From the NCBI RefSeq assembly GCF_900090245.1, contig NZ_FMDN01000010.1, positions 1 through 64,000 on the forward strand: a stretch of 64,000 nucleotides of DNA, given 5' to 3'. Under the pieces are notes generated by a model. It saw nothing but the letters and a program-made list of their open reading frames with translations. It ran no database searches and was not told the origin of the DNA. The position numbers and the translations under genes are program-made. Source of the DNA: Micromonospora halophytica (GTDB lineage: Bacteria > Actinomycetota > Actinomycetes > Mycobacteriales > Micromonosporaceae). Below are positions 1 to 9,690 of the stretch, piece by piece (position 1 is the stretch's first letter; every line of letters begins with the position of its first letter).

Positions 1-92
1 GGCCCCCAGCTAGACGACTGGGTTGATAGGCCGGAAATGTAAGCCCGGTAACGGGTTCAGTTGACCGGTACTAATAGGCCGAGGACTTGACT
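1..92 (+). rRNA. rrl: 23S ribosomal RNA, 3' end (partial)
   Basis: The first bases match the conserved 3' end of bacterial 23S rRNA, including the stretch reading GTACTAATAGGCCGAGG just before the end of the molecule. The gene begins upstream of the window. The exact 3' end is estimated. The spacer that follows carries an imperfect hairpin of AACAACAC/GTGTTGTT type (about 132-161), probably part of the processing stem between 23S and 5S. Confidence 0.93.
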
Positions 93-175
93 ACCAAGCT
101 GCTACGCGTCCACTGTGCAACTCCCGACAAACGAACAACACACCATGTGGTGGTGTTGTTTGATATGTCGATAGA

Positions 176-294
176 GTTACGGCGGTCATGGCGGAGGGGA
201 AACGCCCGGTCACATTCCGAACCCGGAAGCTAAGCCCTCCAGCGCCGATGGTACTGCACTCGGGAGGGTGTGGGAGAGTAGGACACCGCCGGAC
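176..294 (+). rRNA. rrf: 5S ribosomal RNA
   Basis: About 118 bases with the 5S signature: GTTACGGCGGTCATGGCGG at the 5' end, the internal CGAACCCGGAAGCTAAG segment, and a 3' end complementary to the 5' end (GGACACCGCC). It lies about 85 bases after the 23S tail, the normal actinobacterial rRNA operon order. Ends are estimated to within a few bases. Confidence 0.95.
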
Positions 295-301
295 ATCTTT
301 T

Positions 302-339
302 CAGTCAGGGTCACCCCTTCGAAGGGGTGACCCTGACTG
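302..339 (+). terminator. rRNA operon terminator, perfect 38-bp palindrome
   Basis: The two 19-base arms (302-320 and 321-339) are exact reverse complements with no spacer, so the RNA would fold into a long GC-rich hairpin directly after 5S rRNA. A long U tract is absent, as is common in high-GC actinobacteria. Confidence 0.85.
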
Positions 340-580
340 CATTTCAGGGACCCGATCCCGACAGCGCGCAGATTCCGTCGAGCCCGTTCGGTGAATCGGC
401 CCGTTTCCCGACTCCGCCTCGGTACGGTCGGTGCGGGACACGCCCTGGCGGCGCGGCTGCCGCGATGGCGAAAACGTGACGTGGCGTACGCCTCGTCCGC
501 GATCGGGGCGGACCGGTCGGGGTACCTGCTCCCCGTACGACCGGAACTGACCGCCGGAACCGGCGGAGGCAGGAGTGGTC

Positions 581-1207
581 ATGAAGATCGGAATCATCGG
601 CTCGGGGCACATCGGCGGAACCCTGACCCGGCGGCTGAGCACGCTGGGGCACGACGTGACCGTGGCGAACTCGCGGGGCCCGCAGAGCCTCACCGACCTG
701 GCACAGGAGGCGGGTGCCACGGCCGGCGACCTGGAGCAGGCGGCGCAGGACGCCGAACTGATGATCGTGGCTGTCCCGCTGCTGGCGGTGCCCGGGCTCC
801 CCGCAGAACTCTTCGACGGCAAGGTGGTCGTCGACGCCAACAACTACTACCCCCAGCGCGACGGCGACATCGCCGAACTGCTCGACCGCAGCCTCAGCTC
901 GAGTCGCTGGACCGCCGAGCACCTCAAGGGCGCCCGCGTGGTGAAGGCCTTCAACAACATCCAGGCCCAGCACCTCATGGACAACGGCCGTCCGGCCGGC
1001 ACCCCGGACCGGATCGCGCTGCCGGTCGCCGGTGACGACGCCGAGGCCAAGCAGCTCGTGATGCAGCTCGTCGACTCGCTCGGCTTCGACCCGGTGGACG
1101 CGGGCACGCTGGACGAGAGCTGGCGGCAGCAGCCCGACACCCCGGTGTACGGCACCGACCGCGACGCGGACGGCGTACGGCAGGGGCTGGCCGAGGCGCG
1201 GCCCTGA
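581..1207 (+). CDS. NAD(P)-binding oxidoreductase, F420-dependent NADP reductase-like
   Basis: The 208-residue protein opens with a Rossmann nucleotide-binding motif, GIIGSGHIGGTL, followed by an ANSRGPQSL segment. This arrangement is typical of the family that includes F420-dependent NADP oxidoreductase and related reductases, which move hydride between a reduced cofactor and NADP. The ATG at 581 is preferred to the GTG at 575 because AGGAG at 571-575 lies five bases upstream of the ATG and overlaps the GTG. It is a single-gene unit between the rRNA terminator and its own hairpin at 1224-1257. The family assignment is good, but the actual substrate cannot be read from sequence. Confidence 0.85.
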   Translation: MKIGIIGSGHIGGTLTRRLSTLGHDVTVANSRGPQSLTDLAQEAGATAGDLEQAAQDAELMIVAVPLLAVPGLPAELFDGKVVVDANNYYPQRDGDIAELLDRSLSSSRWTAEHLKGARVVKAFNNIQAQHLMDNGRPAGTPDRIALPVAGDDAEAKQLVMQLVDSLGFDPVDAGTLDESWRQQPDTPVYGTDRDADGVRQGLAEARP

Positions 1208-1223
1208 GGGCGTACGACAGCAG

Positions 1224-1257
1224 GAAGCCCCGCCGGCGACGGAACCGGCGGGGCTTC
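1224..1257 (+). terminator. Hairpin between convergent genes
   Basis: GAAGCCCCGCCGG at 1224-1236 pairs perfectly with CCGGCGGGGCTTC at 1245-1257 around an eight-base loop. It sits between the convergent reductase and VanW genes and can end transcription from both sides. Confidence 0.8.
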
Positions 1258-1270
1258 TGTGTGCCTGGGG

Positions 1271-3079
1271 TCAGGAGGGTTCGGGGGCGCAGATGAAGCG
1301 CGGCTCGGCGCTGTAGGTCCAGCTGAACTTCTCCCGCTTGACGACCTTGCCGTCCTTCTTGATGACCCGGAAGGCGTCCTGGCTGAAGCCGTCGCTCCCC
1401 ACGGCCGCGATGCACCTCGGGCCGGGCTCCAGGTAGACCGTCTTCGGCTTGGTGATGTTGCGGCGGGGGCCGTACTCCGTCTTGACGCTGTCGTAGATCT
1501 TCGTGCTCCAGATCGACACGGTGATGGTGCTGGAGGTCCACGAGGTGTCGATCAGCACTCCGTGCGGGGTGTTGTTGCGGAACTTGAAGTCCAGGTCCGG
1601 CCAGAAGATGGTCGACTCGATCACCGCGGGGTAGCGGCTGAAGTAGTACGAGTGCGGCTTGTGCTCGACGTCCTCCAGGCCGGCGTAGTACGTGGCGTTG
1701 AAGAGCGTGGTGGTGAACTGGGAGACGCCGCCGCCCACCCCGGGCACCAGCTTGCCGCCGACGATCACCGGCGCGTCCTTGTAGCCCTGGGCGTAGCCGC
1801 GTTCCCCGGTGTGCCCGTTGAGCGAGAACGTCTCGCCGGGCTGCACGACCGTGCCGTCCACGTCCTTGGCGGCCTGAATGATGTTCTGGCTGCGCGGCGA
1901 GGAGAGACCGCCGGGGAACCGGGTGGTGAAGGTGGACACCCGCTCCTTAATGCCGAGGGTGGCGAGCTTCTCCTCGGTCAGCTCCGGCTCGCTCGGCTTG
2001 AGCTGACCGGTGACCGTCCGTCCCTCGGTCCTCGGCAGGACGGCGAGCAGGTCCCGACCGAGGGCCGCCGTGTCGACCTGCTGCCCGGCCCGGCCCGGCA
2101 CGACCTTCGGCTTGCCGCCGGAGATGGTCATGCCGGCGTCCTTCGGTGGCACCTCGATCTTCGCCAGCTTGTCGCCGAGCGCGCTGCGGAGCCGCTTCAC
2201 GTCCACCCGGGGGGTGAGTTTGCCGGCGTCGTCGGCGGAGAAGCGCAGGGCACGGGCGATCGCGGTCGGTGGGATGCTCACCGAGCCCTTGTCGGTGGTG
2301 AGCGTGACCGGGGCGGCGACGGCCGGCTCGGCCAGCTCGGCCACCAGCCGGTCCACCTCCTCGCGGGTGGTCGCCGGCGCCTGCTCCACCACCGGCACGG
2401 TCACCGGCTCACCGGCGAGCCAGCCCGCCTTGACCACCTGGACGGACTGGTCCGGGTCGAGGGAGAGAGCCGGCTTCGGGTAGACCGGCTTCGGCGTGGT
2501 GCCGGTGAAGATGATCGCCGGCATGGTCATGTCCCGGCCCTGCTTGCCCAGCACCTTGCGCAGCGTGGCGTCGAGCCTGGCGGCGTCCACCGTCACCACC
2601 GGTTCCACCGTGCGGGAGCCGACCAGCCGGCTCACCGGGTGCGCGTCGGCCTCCGCCGCCGCGGTCACCGTGGCGTCGACGTCCACGGCCAGCCCGACGT
2701 CGGCGGGCATGATCTCCGCCTTCGCCTCGCCCACCACGACGGTCAGCGGCGCGTTCAACGTCGCCGCCCGTCGCTCCAGCTCGGCGCGGAGTTCCTTCGC
2801 CGCGTCGGCCCGGCTGCGACCACCCAGCTCGGCCCCGAGCACGGTGGTGCCCCGGGGGACGTCACCGGCGTACGCGTAGGCACCGACACCGGCGATGCCG
2901 GCCAGCACCGCGGCGGCCAGGACGCCGGCCAGGAGCAGCTGGACCCGGCGCGACCGGAGCCCGCCGGCCGAGCCGGCGGACTTCCCGCCCGGCGGCTCCT
3001 CGTCACCGGGCCAGGTGACCGCGGTGACCTGCACCGTGGGCCGGTCGTCGGAGAGACGTTTGTCGCCGTAAAGGGTCAC
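1271..3079 (-). CDS. VanW family protein with peptidoglycan-binding domains
   Basis: A 602-residue membrane-anchored protein. After a cytoplasmic segment there is one transmembrane helix at about residues 46-72, then an extracellular region with repeated peptidoglycan-binding-like segments (PG_binding_4 type). A VanW domain follows at roughly residues 375-520, recognised by VQPGETFSLNGHTGERG and GGGVSQFTTTLFNATYYAGL. VanW proteins occur beside vancomycin-resistance genes and in many Gram-positive envelopes, but their biochemical role is not settled. The GTG at 3079 is chosen because GAGG lies five bases upstream; a TTG 18 codons earlier lacks a good site. No resistance genes lie nearby, so a general wall-associated role is the safer inference. 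Confidence 0.88.
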   Translation of the reverse strand: MTLYGDKRLSDDRPTVQVTAVTWPGDEEPPGGKSAGSAGGLRSRRVQLLLAGVLAAAVLAGIAGVGAYAYAGDVPRGTTVLGAELGGRSRADAAKELRAELERRAATLNAPLTVVVGEAKAEIMPADVGLAVDVDATVTAAAEADAHPVSRLVGSRTVEPVVTVDAARLDATLRKVLGKQGRDMTMPAIIFTGTTPKPVYPKPALSLDPDQSVQVVKAGWLAGEPVTVPVVEQAPATTREEVDRLVAELAEPAVAAPVTLTTDKGSVSIPPTAIARALRFSADDAGKLTPRVDVKRLRSALGDKLAKIEVPPKDAGMTISGGKPKVVPGRAGQQVDTAALGRDLLAVLPRTEGRTVTGQLKPSEPELTEEKLATLGIKERVSTFTTRFPGGLSSPRSQNIIQAAKDVDGTVVQPGETFSLNGHTGERGYAQGYKDAPVIVGGKLVPGVGGGVSQFTTTLFNATYYAGLEDVEHKPHSYYFSRYPAVIESTIFWPDLDFKFRNNTPHGVLIDTSWTSSTITVSIWSTKIYDSVKTEYGPRRNITKPKTVYLEPGPRCIAAVGSDGFSQDAFRVIKKDGKVVKREKFSWTYSAEPRFICAPEPS

Positions 3080-3252
3080 AGCCACCTCGATCGGGACGTA
3101 CCACGTGGGGGGTTGCGGGCCCCCCGGAAGCAACTACGGTAACCAACGCCCGGACCGCTCGGCACTGTGCGCCCGGCCATGTGTGTCCACCGCGGGTTTG
3201 CGGGGGTGGGCCCGGTCGCCGTGCCGGGCGGCGGCCGTGGCACGGTGTCGCT

Positions 3253-4170
3253 GTGGGCGATCGGATGCTGGCGTACGGCGGCGGATGGCTGGACCGGGCG
3301 GGGGCGCTGCGCGCCGACCGGGAGTGGATCTCCACCCGGCTGGGTGATCCCCGAGGGGTGCTGCTCCCCCTCTGGCGTGACCACTGTCTCGTCGACGCCG
3401 GTCAGGCCCTCGTCCGGCTCGCCCTGGCCGACGCCACCGAGGTCCTCGCCGCCGCCGACGAGCCCGTCTTCCTGGGCCTCGACGACGACGTGCCGGTCTT
3501 CGCCGTGGACCTGTCGGAGCGGACCGGGCCGGAGGCGGCGCGGCTGGTCGGGGCCGCCTCGACCGTCGACATCCGCGCCCTGGTGGGGCGGCTCGCCCCG
3601 GCCGACGCGGCGGTGCAGGCGTACGCCCGAGGGCTGCTGCACTGGCACCGGCAGCAGCGCTACTGCGGATGCTGCGGGTCGGCGACGGTGCCCCGCGACG
3701 GCGGGCACGTACGTGCCTGCTCGGGGCCGCGCTGCGGCCGGCTCATCTTCCCGCGGATCGAGCCGGCGATCATCGTGCTGGTCGAGGCCCCCGAGGCGCC
3801 GGACCGCTGCCTGCTGGCCCGGCACGCCGGGGCGCCCGAGGGGTCGTACTCGACGCTCGCCGGGTTCGTCGAGGTGGGTGAGAGCCTGGAGGACGCCGTA
3901 CGGCGGGAGATGGCGGAGGAGGCGGGGGTGAGTGTGGCCGCGCTGTCGTACCAGGGGTCGCAGGCGTGGCCCTTCCCGGCCGGGCTGATGGTCGGCTTCC
4001 GGGCCACCGCCGGGTCCGAGCAGGTCCGGGTGGACGGCGAGGAACTGCTGGAGGCGCGCTGGTTCACCCGCGACGAACTGCGCGAGCGGGTGGCCGCCGG
4101 ACGGACCCTCGGCCGGGTCGACTCGATCGACCATCACCTGCTCACCGGCTGGCTCGCCGACGGCGACTGA
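3253..4170 (+). CDS. nudC: NAD(+) diphosphatase, Nudix hydrolase
   Basis: About 305 residues in the NudC layout: an N-terminal domain, a four-cysteine zinc ribbon (Cys138, Cys141, Cys156, Cys161), and a Nudix box near residues 204-226 with the pattern GX5EX7REXXEEXG. After the box comes SQAWPFPAGLM, equivalent to the SQPWPFP signature of NADH pyrophosphatases. These enzymes cleave NAD(H) to NMN and AMP and in several bacteria remove NAD caps from RNA. The start is uncertain: GTG 3253 and ATG 3265 both fit and neither has a strong ribosome site. The stop lies only six bases from the convergent fibronectin-III gene. Confidence 0.9.
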   Translation: MGDRMLAYGGGWLDRAGALRADREWISTRLGDPRGVLLPLWRDHCLVDAGQALVRLALADATEVLAAADEPVFLGLDDDVPVFAVDLSERTGPEAARLVGAASTVDIRALVGRLAPADAAVQAYARGLLHWHRQQRYCGCCGSATVPRDGGHVRACSGPRCGRLIFPRIEPAIIVLVEAPEAPDRCLLARHAGAPEGSYSTLAGFVEVGESLEDAVRREMAEEAGVSVAALSYQGSQAWPFPAGLMVGFRATAGSEQVRVDGEELLEARWFTRDELRERVAAGRTLGRVDSIDHHLLTGWLADGD

Positions 4171-4176
4171 ACCCCT

Positions 4177-6711
4177 TCACCGGACCCGCACCGCGACCGG
4201 GGCGCCAGCCGCCCCGACGTCCCTGCCGTCCGTGGCGGCCACCCGGAACTCGTAGCGGTGGGCGCGGGTCAGCAGCACCGCGGTGTGCCGGGTGCCGTGC
4301 ACCGGGTACGGGTCGGTCCGCCAGGCCTCGCCGGCCGTGGCGTCGCGCAGCTGCACCCGGTAGGCGAGACCCGGGCCGGCCGACTGCCAGCTCAGCCGCG
4401 CATCGCCGGTGCCGCCGGCGGTCACCGTCAGACCGGTGGGCGTGGGCAGCCGGGGGGTGGCCCGGACGGGCTCGCTGCGCGGGCCGGGCCCGGCCTGGTT
4501 GACCACGGCCACGACGAACTCGTACTCGTGGCCGTTGCGCAGCGCCGCCACGGTGGCCCGGGTGCCCCGGGTGGGGATCGGCTCCTCGGTGAAGTCGCGG
4601 TCCCCGGCGGTCAGGTCCCGCCGGTAGACCCGGTGCCAGCCGTCCGGGTCCGGCGAACGCCAGGTCAGCTCGACGCTGCCCGGCCCGACCTCGGCGCGCA
4701 GGTCACGGGGTACGGCCTCGGGCGGGGCGAGGCGGGCCCGGATCCGCACCGGCGTGGCGCGCGGGCCCTCGCCGCCGCTGTTCACCGCGCTGACGGTGAA
4801 CTCGTACTCGTGGCCGTGTTCCAGGTGCCGGGCGACGTGGCCGGCCCCGGACTCCCATGCCGGCGGGTCGTACGCCGCGCCCCGGTCGAGGTCGCGGCGG
4901 TGGACCCGGTAGGTGACCCCGGGGCCGAGCGTCCGCCAGGTCAGCCGGACCGTGCCGTCGGGGCGTGTGCCCGCGGCGAGGCCGGACGGGGCGGGCGGGG
5001 GCGTGACGACGGCGGTCACCCGGACCGGCGACGAGGGGACGCTGTCGCCGCCGCCGCCGACCGCGACCACGGTGAACTCGTAGGTCGTGGCGTGGCGGAG
5101 GAACTCGACGGTCGTGTGGGTGCCGGTGAACGTGCCGACCGAGCGGCGTTCCCCGGTGGCGAGGTTGCGCTGTGCGATTCGGAAGAGCTGGACGAACGGG
5201 ACCGGGTCCCAGCTCAGGGTGACGTCACCGGAGCGGCCCGCCCGGGCCCGCAGCCCGGTGGGCGGCGGTGGGGGCGGCACGGTGGCGGTCGTCGCGGCCA
5301 CCGGTGAGGGCGGGCTCTCGCCGCGCCGGCCGAGCGTGGTCACCCGGAACTCGTACTCGTGCCGGTCGACCAGGAAGTCGGCGGCGGCGCGGGGCTCCGT
5401 CGAGGGTTCGCCGATGCGTACGAAATGGGTCTGCCCGGTGGTCACGTCGCGGCGGTGCACCTGGTACCGCAGTTCGCTGTCGGCGCGTACGGCGGGCCAG
5501 GTCAGCTCGACGGCGCCGGCGCCGCCGGGACGGGCGGTGAGGGCCTCCGGCGCGGGCGGCACGTCCGCGCGGTCGGGGCGGTGGCGTGGCCAGTCGACCT
5601 CCACGAAGCGGGGGCGGTAGACGCCGGCGTCGGCGTAGGTGACCGCGTCGTCCACGTCGTTGACGTTGTAGGAGACCAGCAGCTTGCCGGGGCGGGCCAG
5701 GTCGGGGTGCAGATCGGCGTCGTAGACCAGGTGGCCGGCGGCGGTCTCCGGGGCGCGGTGCAGATAGTCGGGGCCCTCGAACGGGCCGGTCGGCGCGGTG
5801 GCCGAGTAGGCCACCAGGTCGGCGCTGAACACCAGGTTGTTCTCGTGGGTGACCAGCACGTACCGCCCGTCGACCCGCTGCACCCCGTACGCCGTGCCGA
5901 CGCCGCTGAGCACCCGGGCGGAGCCGCGGCCGTCGGTGGACCAGCCGTCGCCGGTCCAGAACTCCCACGGGCCGCCCAGGTCGTCCCCGGTCACCCGGGC
6001 CAGGTGGGCGAACTTGGCCTGGCCGGCCGCCTCGGTGCCGTAGACATAGGTGTGCCCGCCGTCGCGCAGCAGGCTGGACCCCCAGGAGACCCGGGCGCCC
6101 AGCGGCAGCGGCCGGACCCCGGTGGGGGTGAGCGAGGGCAGGGCGAAGGTGGCCAGCGAGGTGCCGAGCAGGGTGTGGTCGAGCGGGCCGGCACCGGTGC
6201 GCCGGTAGCTGTTGGCCAGCACCTGGAGGGTGTCGCCGACGACCTGCGCGTCACCGATCCAGTGGAACTCGCCGGGCGACGGCGACGGAATCAGGGCCTG
6301 CGGCTCCTCTGGGGTGCCGCCGTGCAGGGTCTCGCCCAGTTCGTCGCCGTGCTGCACGATCGCCGAGTTGTTGACGAAGGGCGCGGTACGCGGGCGGGAG
6401 CCGTCCGGGTTGACCGGGCCGAGGAACGTGTCGGAGAAGAGCCAGAGCAGCCGGCCGTCGGGCAGGCGTACCGAGGTGGTGCGGTCCGCGCCGGTCCACC
6501 GGCCGGAGGTGTCGCCGTAGCTGTCGAAGAGGGCGGTCAGCCGGTCGGCGGAGAGGCCGCCGCCGGGGGCCGGGCGCGGCACGCCGGTGGGTGCCGCCGC
6601 CAGCAGGCAGATCACGTACAGGACGAGCAGCCAGCGGGCTGGCCGGCGGGCACCGGCCGTCCCTCGGCCCGTGTCGGCCACCGCCACCAGAAACCCCCGT
6701 CTACTGGTCAA
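4177..6711 (-). CDS. Secreted multi-domain protein with five fibronectin type III repeats
   Basis: An 844-residue exported protein. An N-terminal hydrophobic segment (residues about 27-44) follows an arginine-rich stretch and looks like a signal peptide. Residues about 55-370 form a DUF4185-like, probably beta-propeller domain, with LLWLFSDTFLGPV and FVNNSAIVQHG. Five fibronectin type III modules follow to the C-terminus, each ending in a YEF(R/T/V)V strand. Such proteins usually act outside the cell on carbohydrates or as adhesins; no catalytic residues are certain. The TTG start overlaps the TGA of the upstream flippase gene as TTGA (6708-6711), suggesting coupling; a GTG eight codons later is an alternative start. 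Confidence 0.8.
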   Translation of the reverse strand: MTSRRGFLVAVADTGRGTAGARRPARWLLVLYVICLLAAAPTGVPRPAPGGGLSADRLTALFDSYGDTSGRWTGADRTTSVRLPDGRLLWLFSDTFLGPVNPDGSRPRTAPFVNNSAIVQHGDELGETLHGGTPEEPQALIPSPSPGEFHWIGDAQVVGDTLQVLANSYRRTGAGPLDHTLLGTSLATFALPSLTPTGVRPLPLGARVSWGSSLLRDGGHTYVYGTEAAGQAKFAHLARVTGDDLGGPWEFWTGDGWSTDGRGSARVLSGVGTAYGVQRVDGRYVLVTHENNLVFSADLVAYSATAPTGPFEGPDYLHRAPETAAGHLVYDADLHPDLARPGKLLVSYNVNDVDDAVTYADAGVYRPRFVEVDWPRHRPDRADVPPAPEALTARPGGAGAVELTWPAVRADSELRYQVHRRDVTTGQTHFVRIGEPSTEPRAAADFLVDRHEYEFRVTTLGRRGESPPSPVAATTATVPPPPPPTGLRARAGRSGDVTLSWDPVPFVQLFRIAQRNLATGERRSVGTFTGTHTTVEFLRHATTYEFTVVAVGGGGDSVPSSPVRVTAVVTPPPAPSGLAAGTRPDGTVRLTWRTLGPGVTYRVHRRDLDRGAAYDPPAWESGAGHVARHLEHGHEYEFTVSAVNSGGEGPRATPVRIRARLAPPEAVPRDLRAEVGPGSVELTWRSPDPDGWHRVYRRDLTAGDRDFTEEPIPTRGTRATVAALRNGHEYEFVVAVVNQAGPGPRSEPVRATPRLPTPTGLTVTAGGTGDARLSWQSAGPGLAYRVQLRDATAGEAWRTDPYPVHGTRHTAVLLTRAHRYEFRVAATDGRDVGAAGAPVAVRVR

Positions 6712-7967
6712 CCACCTCGCAGGGTGTCATGACCCACGGACGACACGGTAGGGGCCGGACGGGTCGAAGTGGATGCGCTGTCCGTTTCGGGGCGGATTGT
6801 CAACGCTCCGGTGACCACGGCGGTCAGCGCCGCCGTGGCCAGGGCGGCGACCGCGATCCCGGCGACGGAGTGCGGCACCACGGTGGCGACCGCGCCGACG
6901 AAGGCGACGGTGGCGGCCCACAGCGGCGCGGAGGGCCACCGCGCGGACGCCGCCACCCGCGCGTTGATCAGGACGAAGACCAGCGCGTACAGGGCGCCGG
7001 TGGCGGCGAAGAGGGGCGCGTACCGGCCATGGGCGGTGTATTCGGAGCCGCCGGCCAGGCCGAAGGCGAGCCCGCCGGCGACCGTGGTGGCGAGCACCAG
7101 CGCCGCGCCCGACGCGCCGACCAGGGCCAGCGCGGTGAGCAGCGTACGGCGGTCGCCCTTGGCCAGCCGGGGCAGGGCGATCACGGTCACCACCTGCGGC
7201 GCCCACAGTGCCCCCTTGGTGAGCACGGTGCCGACGGCGTACACCCCGGAGGCGTCGGGCGGGAGGAACCGGCGGGCCAGCAGCAGGTCCGCGTACGAGA
7301 CGACCAGCATGGCGAGGGTGGCGCCGCTGGCGGTGAGCACCGTACGGGTGGCCAGGGTCGGGGAGACCGGGTCGATGCCGGCCCCCCGGTTGAGGCGGAC
7401 CAGCAGGGCCAGCACCAGCACCGAGGTGACCGCACCGGCCAGCAGGGCGCCGGTCAGCCCGCCGCCGAGGGCCAGCCCGGCGATCATGCCGCCGTACCGG
7501 CCTGCGGCGAGCAGCGCCATCCCGACGGCCAGGCGCAGGAAGCGCTGGTCGCCCTGAAGTTCCCCGAGCCACCGGCCGGCCGCCACCACGGCCACGGTGA
7601 GCACGCCCAGCAGCAGCACCGCCGGGCCGGTCAGCCGCAGCGTGACCGCGGAGACCGGGAGGACCACGGCCAGCAGGGCGGCGGTGACCACCACGGTGAC
7701 CAGGGTGGGGCGCGCGGTGGCGGCCCGCCCGTGCCGGGCGCGGTGCACGGCCACGGCGATCTGCAGGCCGGTGCTGGCCACGCCGCCGATCGCGCCGAGC
7801 GCCAGCAGGGTGGCCAGCGCGCTCAGCCCGGCCGGGTCGAGGTGACGGGCACCGAGGACGGGCACCACGTACGCCAGGCCGTTGACGAAGACGCCGGCCA
7901 GGGTGACCGCGACCCCGGCCGTGCCGAGCCCGGCCGCGCGGCCCTGTCCGTCGTCCGACCCTGTCAC
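6708..7967 (-). CDS. Polysaccharide/lipid flippase-like multispanning membrane protein
   Basis: About 419 residues, nearly all hydrophobic, with some 12 predicted membrane helices interrupted by short basic loops. The size and helix pattern resemble the MATE/MurJ/Wzx flippase superfamily, and a central RFLPPDASGVYAVG segment resembles those exporters. A role in moving a lipid-linked sugar across the membrane is inferred from this and from the neighbouring glycosyltransferases. The GTG at 7967 places the start just before the first helix; upstream in-frame codons encode an arginine-rich stretch and are less likely. Its stop is fused with the start of the fibronectin-III gene. Confidence 0.72.
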   Translation of the reverse strand: MTGSDDGQGRAAGLGTAGVAVTLAGVFVNGLAYVVPVLGARHLDPAGLSALATLLALGAIGGVASTGLQIAVAVHRARHGRAATARPTLVTVVVTAALLAVVLPVSAVTLRLTGPAVLLLGVLTVAVVAAGRWLGELQGDQRFLRLAVGMALLAAGRYGGMIAGLALGGGLTGALLAGAVTSVLVLALLVRLNRGAGIDPVSPTLATRTVLTASGATLAMLVVSYADLLLARRFLPPDASGVYAVGTVLTKGALWAPQVVTVIALPRLAKGDRRTLLTALALVGASGAALVLATTVAGGLAFGLAGGSEYTAHGRYAPLFAATGALYALVFVLINARVAASARWPSAPLWAATVAFVGAVATVVPHSVAGIAVAALATAALTAVVTGALTIRPETDSASTSTRPAPTVSSVGHDTLRGG

Positions 7968-8089
7968 CCTGACCGCCCCGTGTCGCCGGCTCCGCCGGGC
8001 CTGCCCGGGCGCGCGTACAGTGTCGCCACGCCGGCGCACCCTTTTGCCGGGTCAGCCTAGTGAGGAGGTCAACCCTGCGGGAGAGGTCG

Positions 8090-9637
8090 ATGCTCGTCGC
8101 GACCGGGTTGGCCGTCACCGTGGCGGTGCTGGCCCCGCTGGCCGCGCCCGGTCTGGTGCTGAGCTACGACATGGTGTTCGTGCCGCACCAGCCGTGGCGG
8201 GCCGAGCTGGTCGCCCCGGGCGAGTCGCTGCCCCGGGCGGTGCCGCTGGACGCGCTGGTGTCGCTGGCCAGTCAGGTGGCGCCGGGCTGGCTGCTGCAAC
8301 GGGTGGCGCTGGCCGCGGTGCTGCTGACGGCCGCGATCGGGGCCGGCCGGCTGGTGCCCGCGCGGCACCCGCTCACCCGGGTGGTGGCCGCGGTCGGCTA
8401 CGCCTGGACGCCGTACCTGGCCGAGCGGCTGCTGATCGGGCACTGGGGGCTGCTGCTGGCGTACGGCGCGCTGCCCTGGCTGGTCGCCGCCGCGATGGGC
8501 GTACGCGACCAGCGGCCGACGGCGCTGCGCCGGCTGGTGCTGGCGGCGTTGCCGGCGGTGGTGACCCCGACCGGCGGGGTGATCGCGCTGGTGACCGTCG
8601 CCGTGCTGGTCGCCCGGCGCGGGGCGGCCCGGCTGACCGTCCTGGCCGTGGGCGCGGTGCTGCTGCTGAACCTGCCCTGGCTGGTGGTGACCGCCCTGAC
8701 CCGGGCGGACGCGCGCAGCGACCCGGACGGGGTGGCGGCCTTCTCCGCCCGGGCGGAGAACTGGAGCGGGGTGCTGGGCGCGCTGGCCGGCACCGGGGGG
8801 ATCTGGAACGCGCAGACCACACCGGTGAGCCGGTCCTCCCCGCTGGCCCCGGTCGCCACGCTGCTGCTGCTGGCGCTGGCGGTGTTCGGCTTCCGGACGC
8901 TGCGGCGGCGCTGGCCGGTGGGGGTGGTGACGCGGCTGGTGGTGCTGGCCGCCGGGGGATTGCTCACCGCGCTGCTCGGTGTGCTGCCCGGGCTCGCCAC
9001 GCTGCTGGGCTGGGCGGTCGCCACGGTGCCGGGGGCGGGGCTGCTCCGGGACGGGCAGAAGTTCCTGATGCCGTACGCGCTGCTGCTGGTCCTGGCCGGC
9101 GCGCTCGGCGCGGAGCGGCTGGCCGCCGGGGTGACCGCCCGGGGTGCGGTGGCCGGTGCTCGGGCGGTGCTCGGCGCGGCGCTGCTGCTGCCGGTGGTGG
9201 TCATGCCGGACCTGGCGTTCGGCGCGGCGGGCCGGTTGCGGCCGGTGCGCTACCCGGCGGACTGGGAAGCCGTCGCCCGGCGGCTGGACGGGCAGCCGGG
9301 GGAGGTCCTGTCGCTGCCGTTCGGCACCTACCGGGCCTACCCGTGGAACGGGGGGCGGACGGTGCTCGACCCGCTGCCCCGCTACGTGGACGCCGATGTG
9401 CTCGTCGACGACACCCTCTGGGTGGGCACGACCGAGGTGAGCGGGGAGAACCGGCGGGCCGCCGAGGTGGGGCGGGTGCTCGCGGCGGGCGGCCCGGTGA
9501 CCGCGACCGGGGTCCGCTGGGTGGTGGTGCAGCGCACCGCCGGTGGCCGGCCGCTGGACCCGGCGGCCCTGACCGGGCTGCGCGAGGTGTACGCGGGACC
9601 GGAGCTGGTTCTCTACGAGAACCCGTCGGTGCGCTGA
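8090..9637 (+). CDS. Multispanning membrane protein of the envelope cluster
   Basis: A 515-residue protein with about ten membrane helices and a hydrophilic C-terminal part from roughly residue 400. The early motif SYDMVFVPHQPW and the overall layout resemble actinobacterial membrane proteins that sit beside AftD and envelope glycosyltransferases (compare Rv0226c by position, from memory). A GT-C-type polyprenyl-sugar transferase or accessory role is possible but not proven. ATG 8090 is chosen for the GGGAG at about 8079-8083; a GTG at 8060 gives ten more residues without a ribosome site. It is divergent from the flippase gene. Confidence 0.75.
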   Translation: MLVATGLAVTVAVLAPLAAPGLVLSYDMVFVPHQPWRAELVAPGESLPRAVPLDALVSLASQVAPGWLLQRVALAAVLLTAAIGAGRLVPARHPLTRVVAAVGYAWTPYLAERLLIGHWGLLLAYGALPWLVAAAMGVRDQRPTALRRLVLAALPAVVTPTGGVIALVTVAVLVARRGAARLTVLAVGAVLLLNLPWLVVTALTRADARSDPDGVAAFSARAENWSGVLGALAGTGGIWNAQTTPVSRSSPLAPVATLLLLALAVFGFRTLRRRWPVGVVTRLVVLAAGGLLTALLGVLPGLATLLGWAVATVPGAGLLRDGQKFLMPYALLLVLAGALGAERLAAGVTARGAVAGARAVLGAALLLPVVVMPDLAFGAAGRLRPVRYPADWEAVARRLDGQPGEVLSLPFGTYRAYPWNGGRTVLDPLPRYVDADVLVDDTLWVGTTEVSGENRRAAEVGRVLAAGGPVTATGVRWVVVQRTAGGRPLDPAALTGLREVYAGPELVLYENPSVR

Positions 9638-9690
9638 TCAGGCCGCCGGACCGGCCCTCATTGATCGGCCTCGTGGCCCTCCCGGCGCTG

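Noticed and set aside
1271..3079. Vancomycin-resistance operon, suggested by the VanW domain
   Set aside because: No VanHAX, VanRS or other resistance gene is nearby, and VanW domains occur widely outside resistance clusters.
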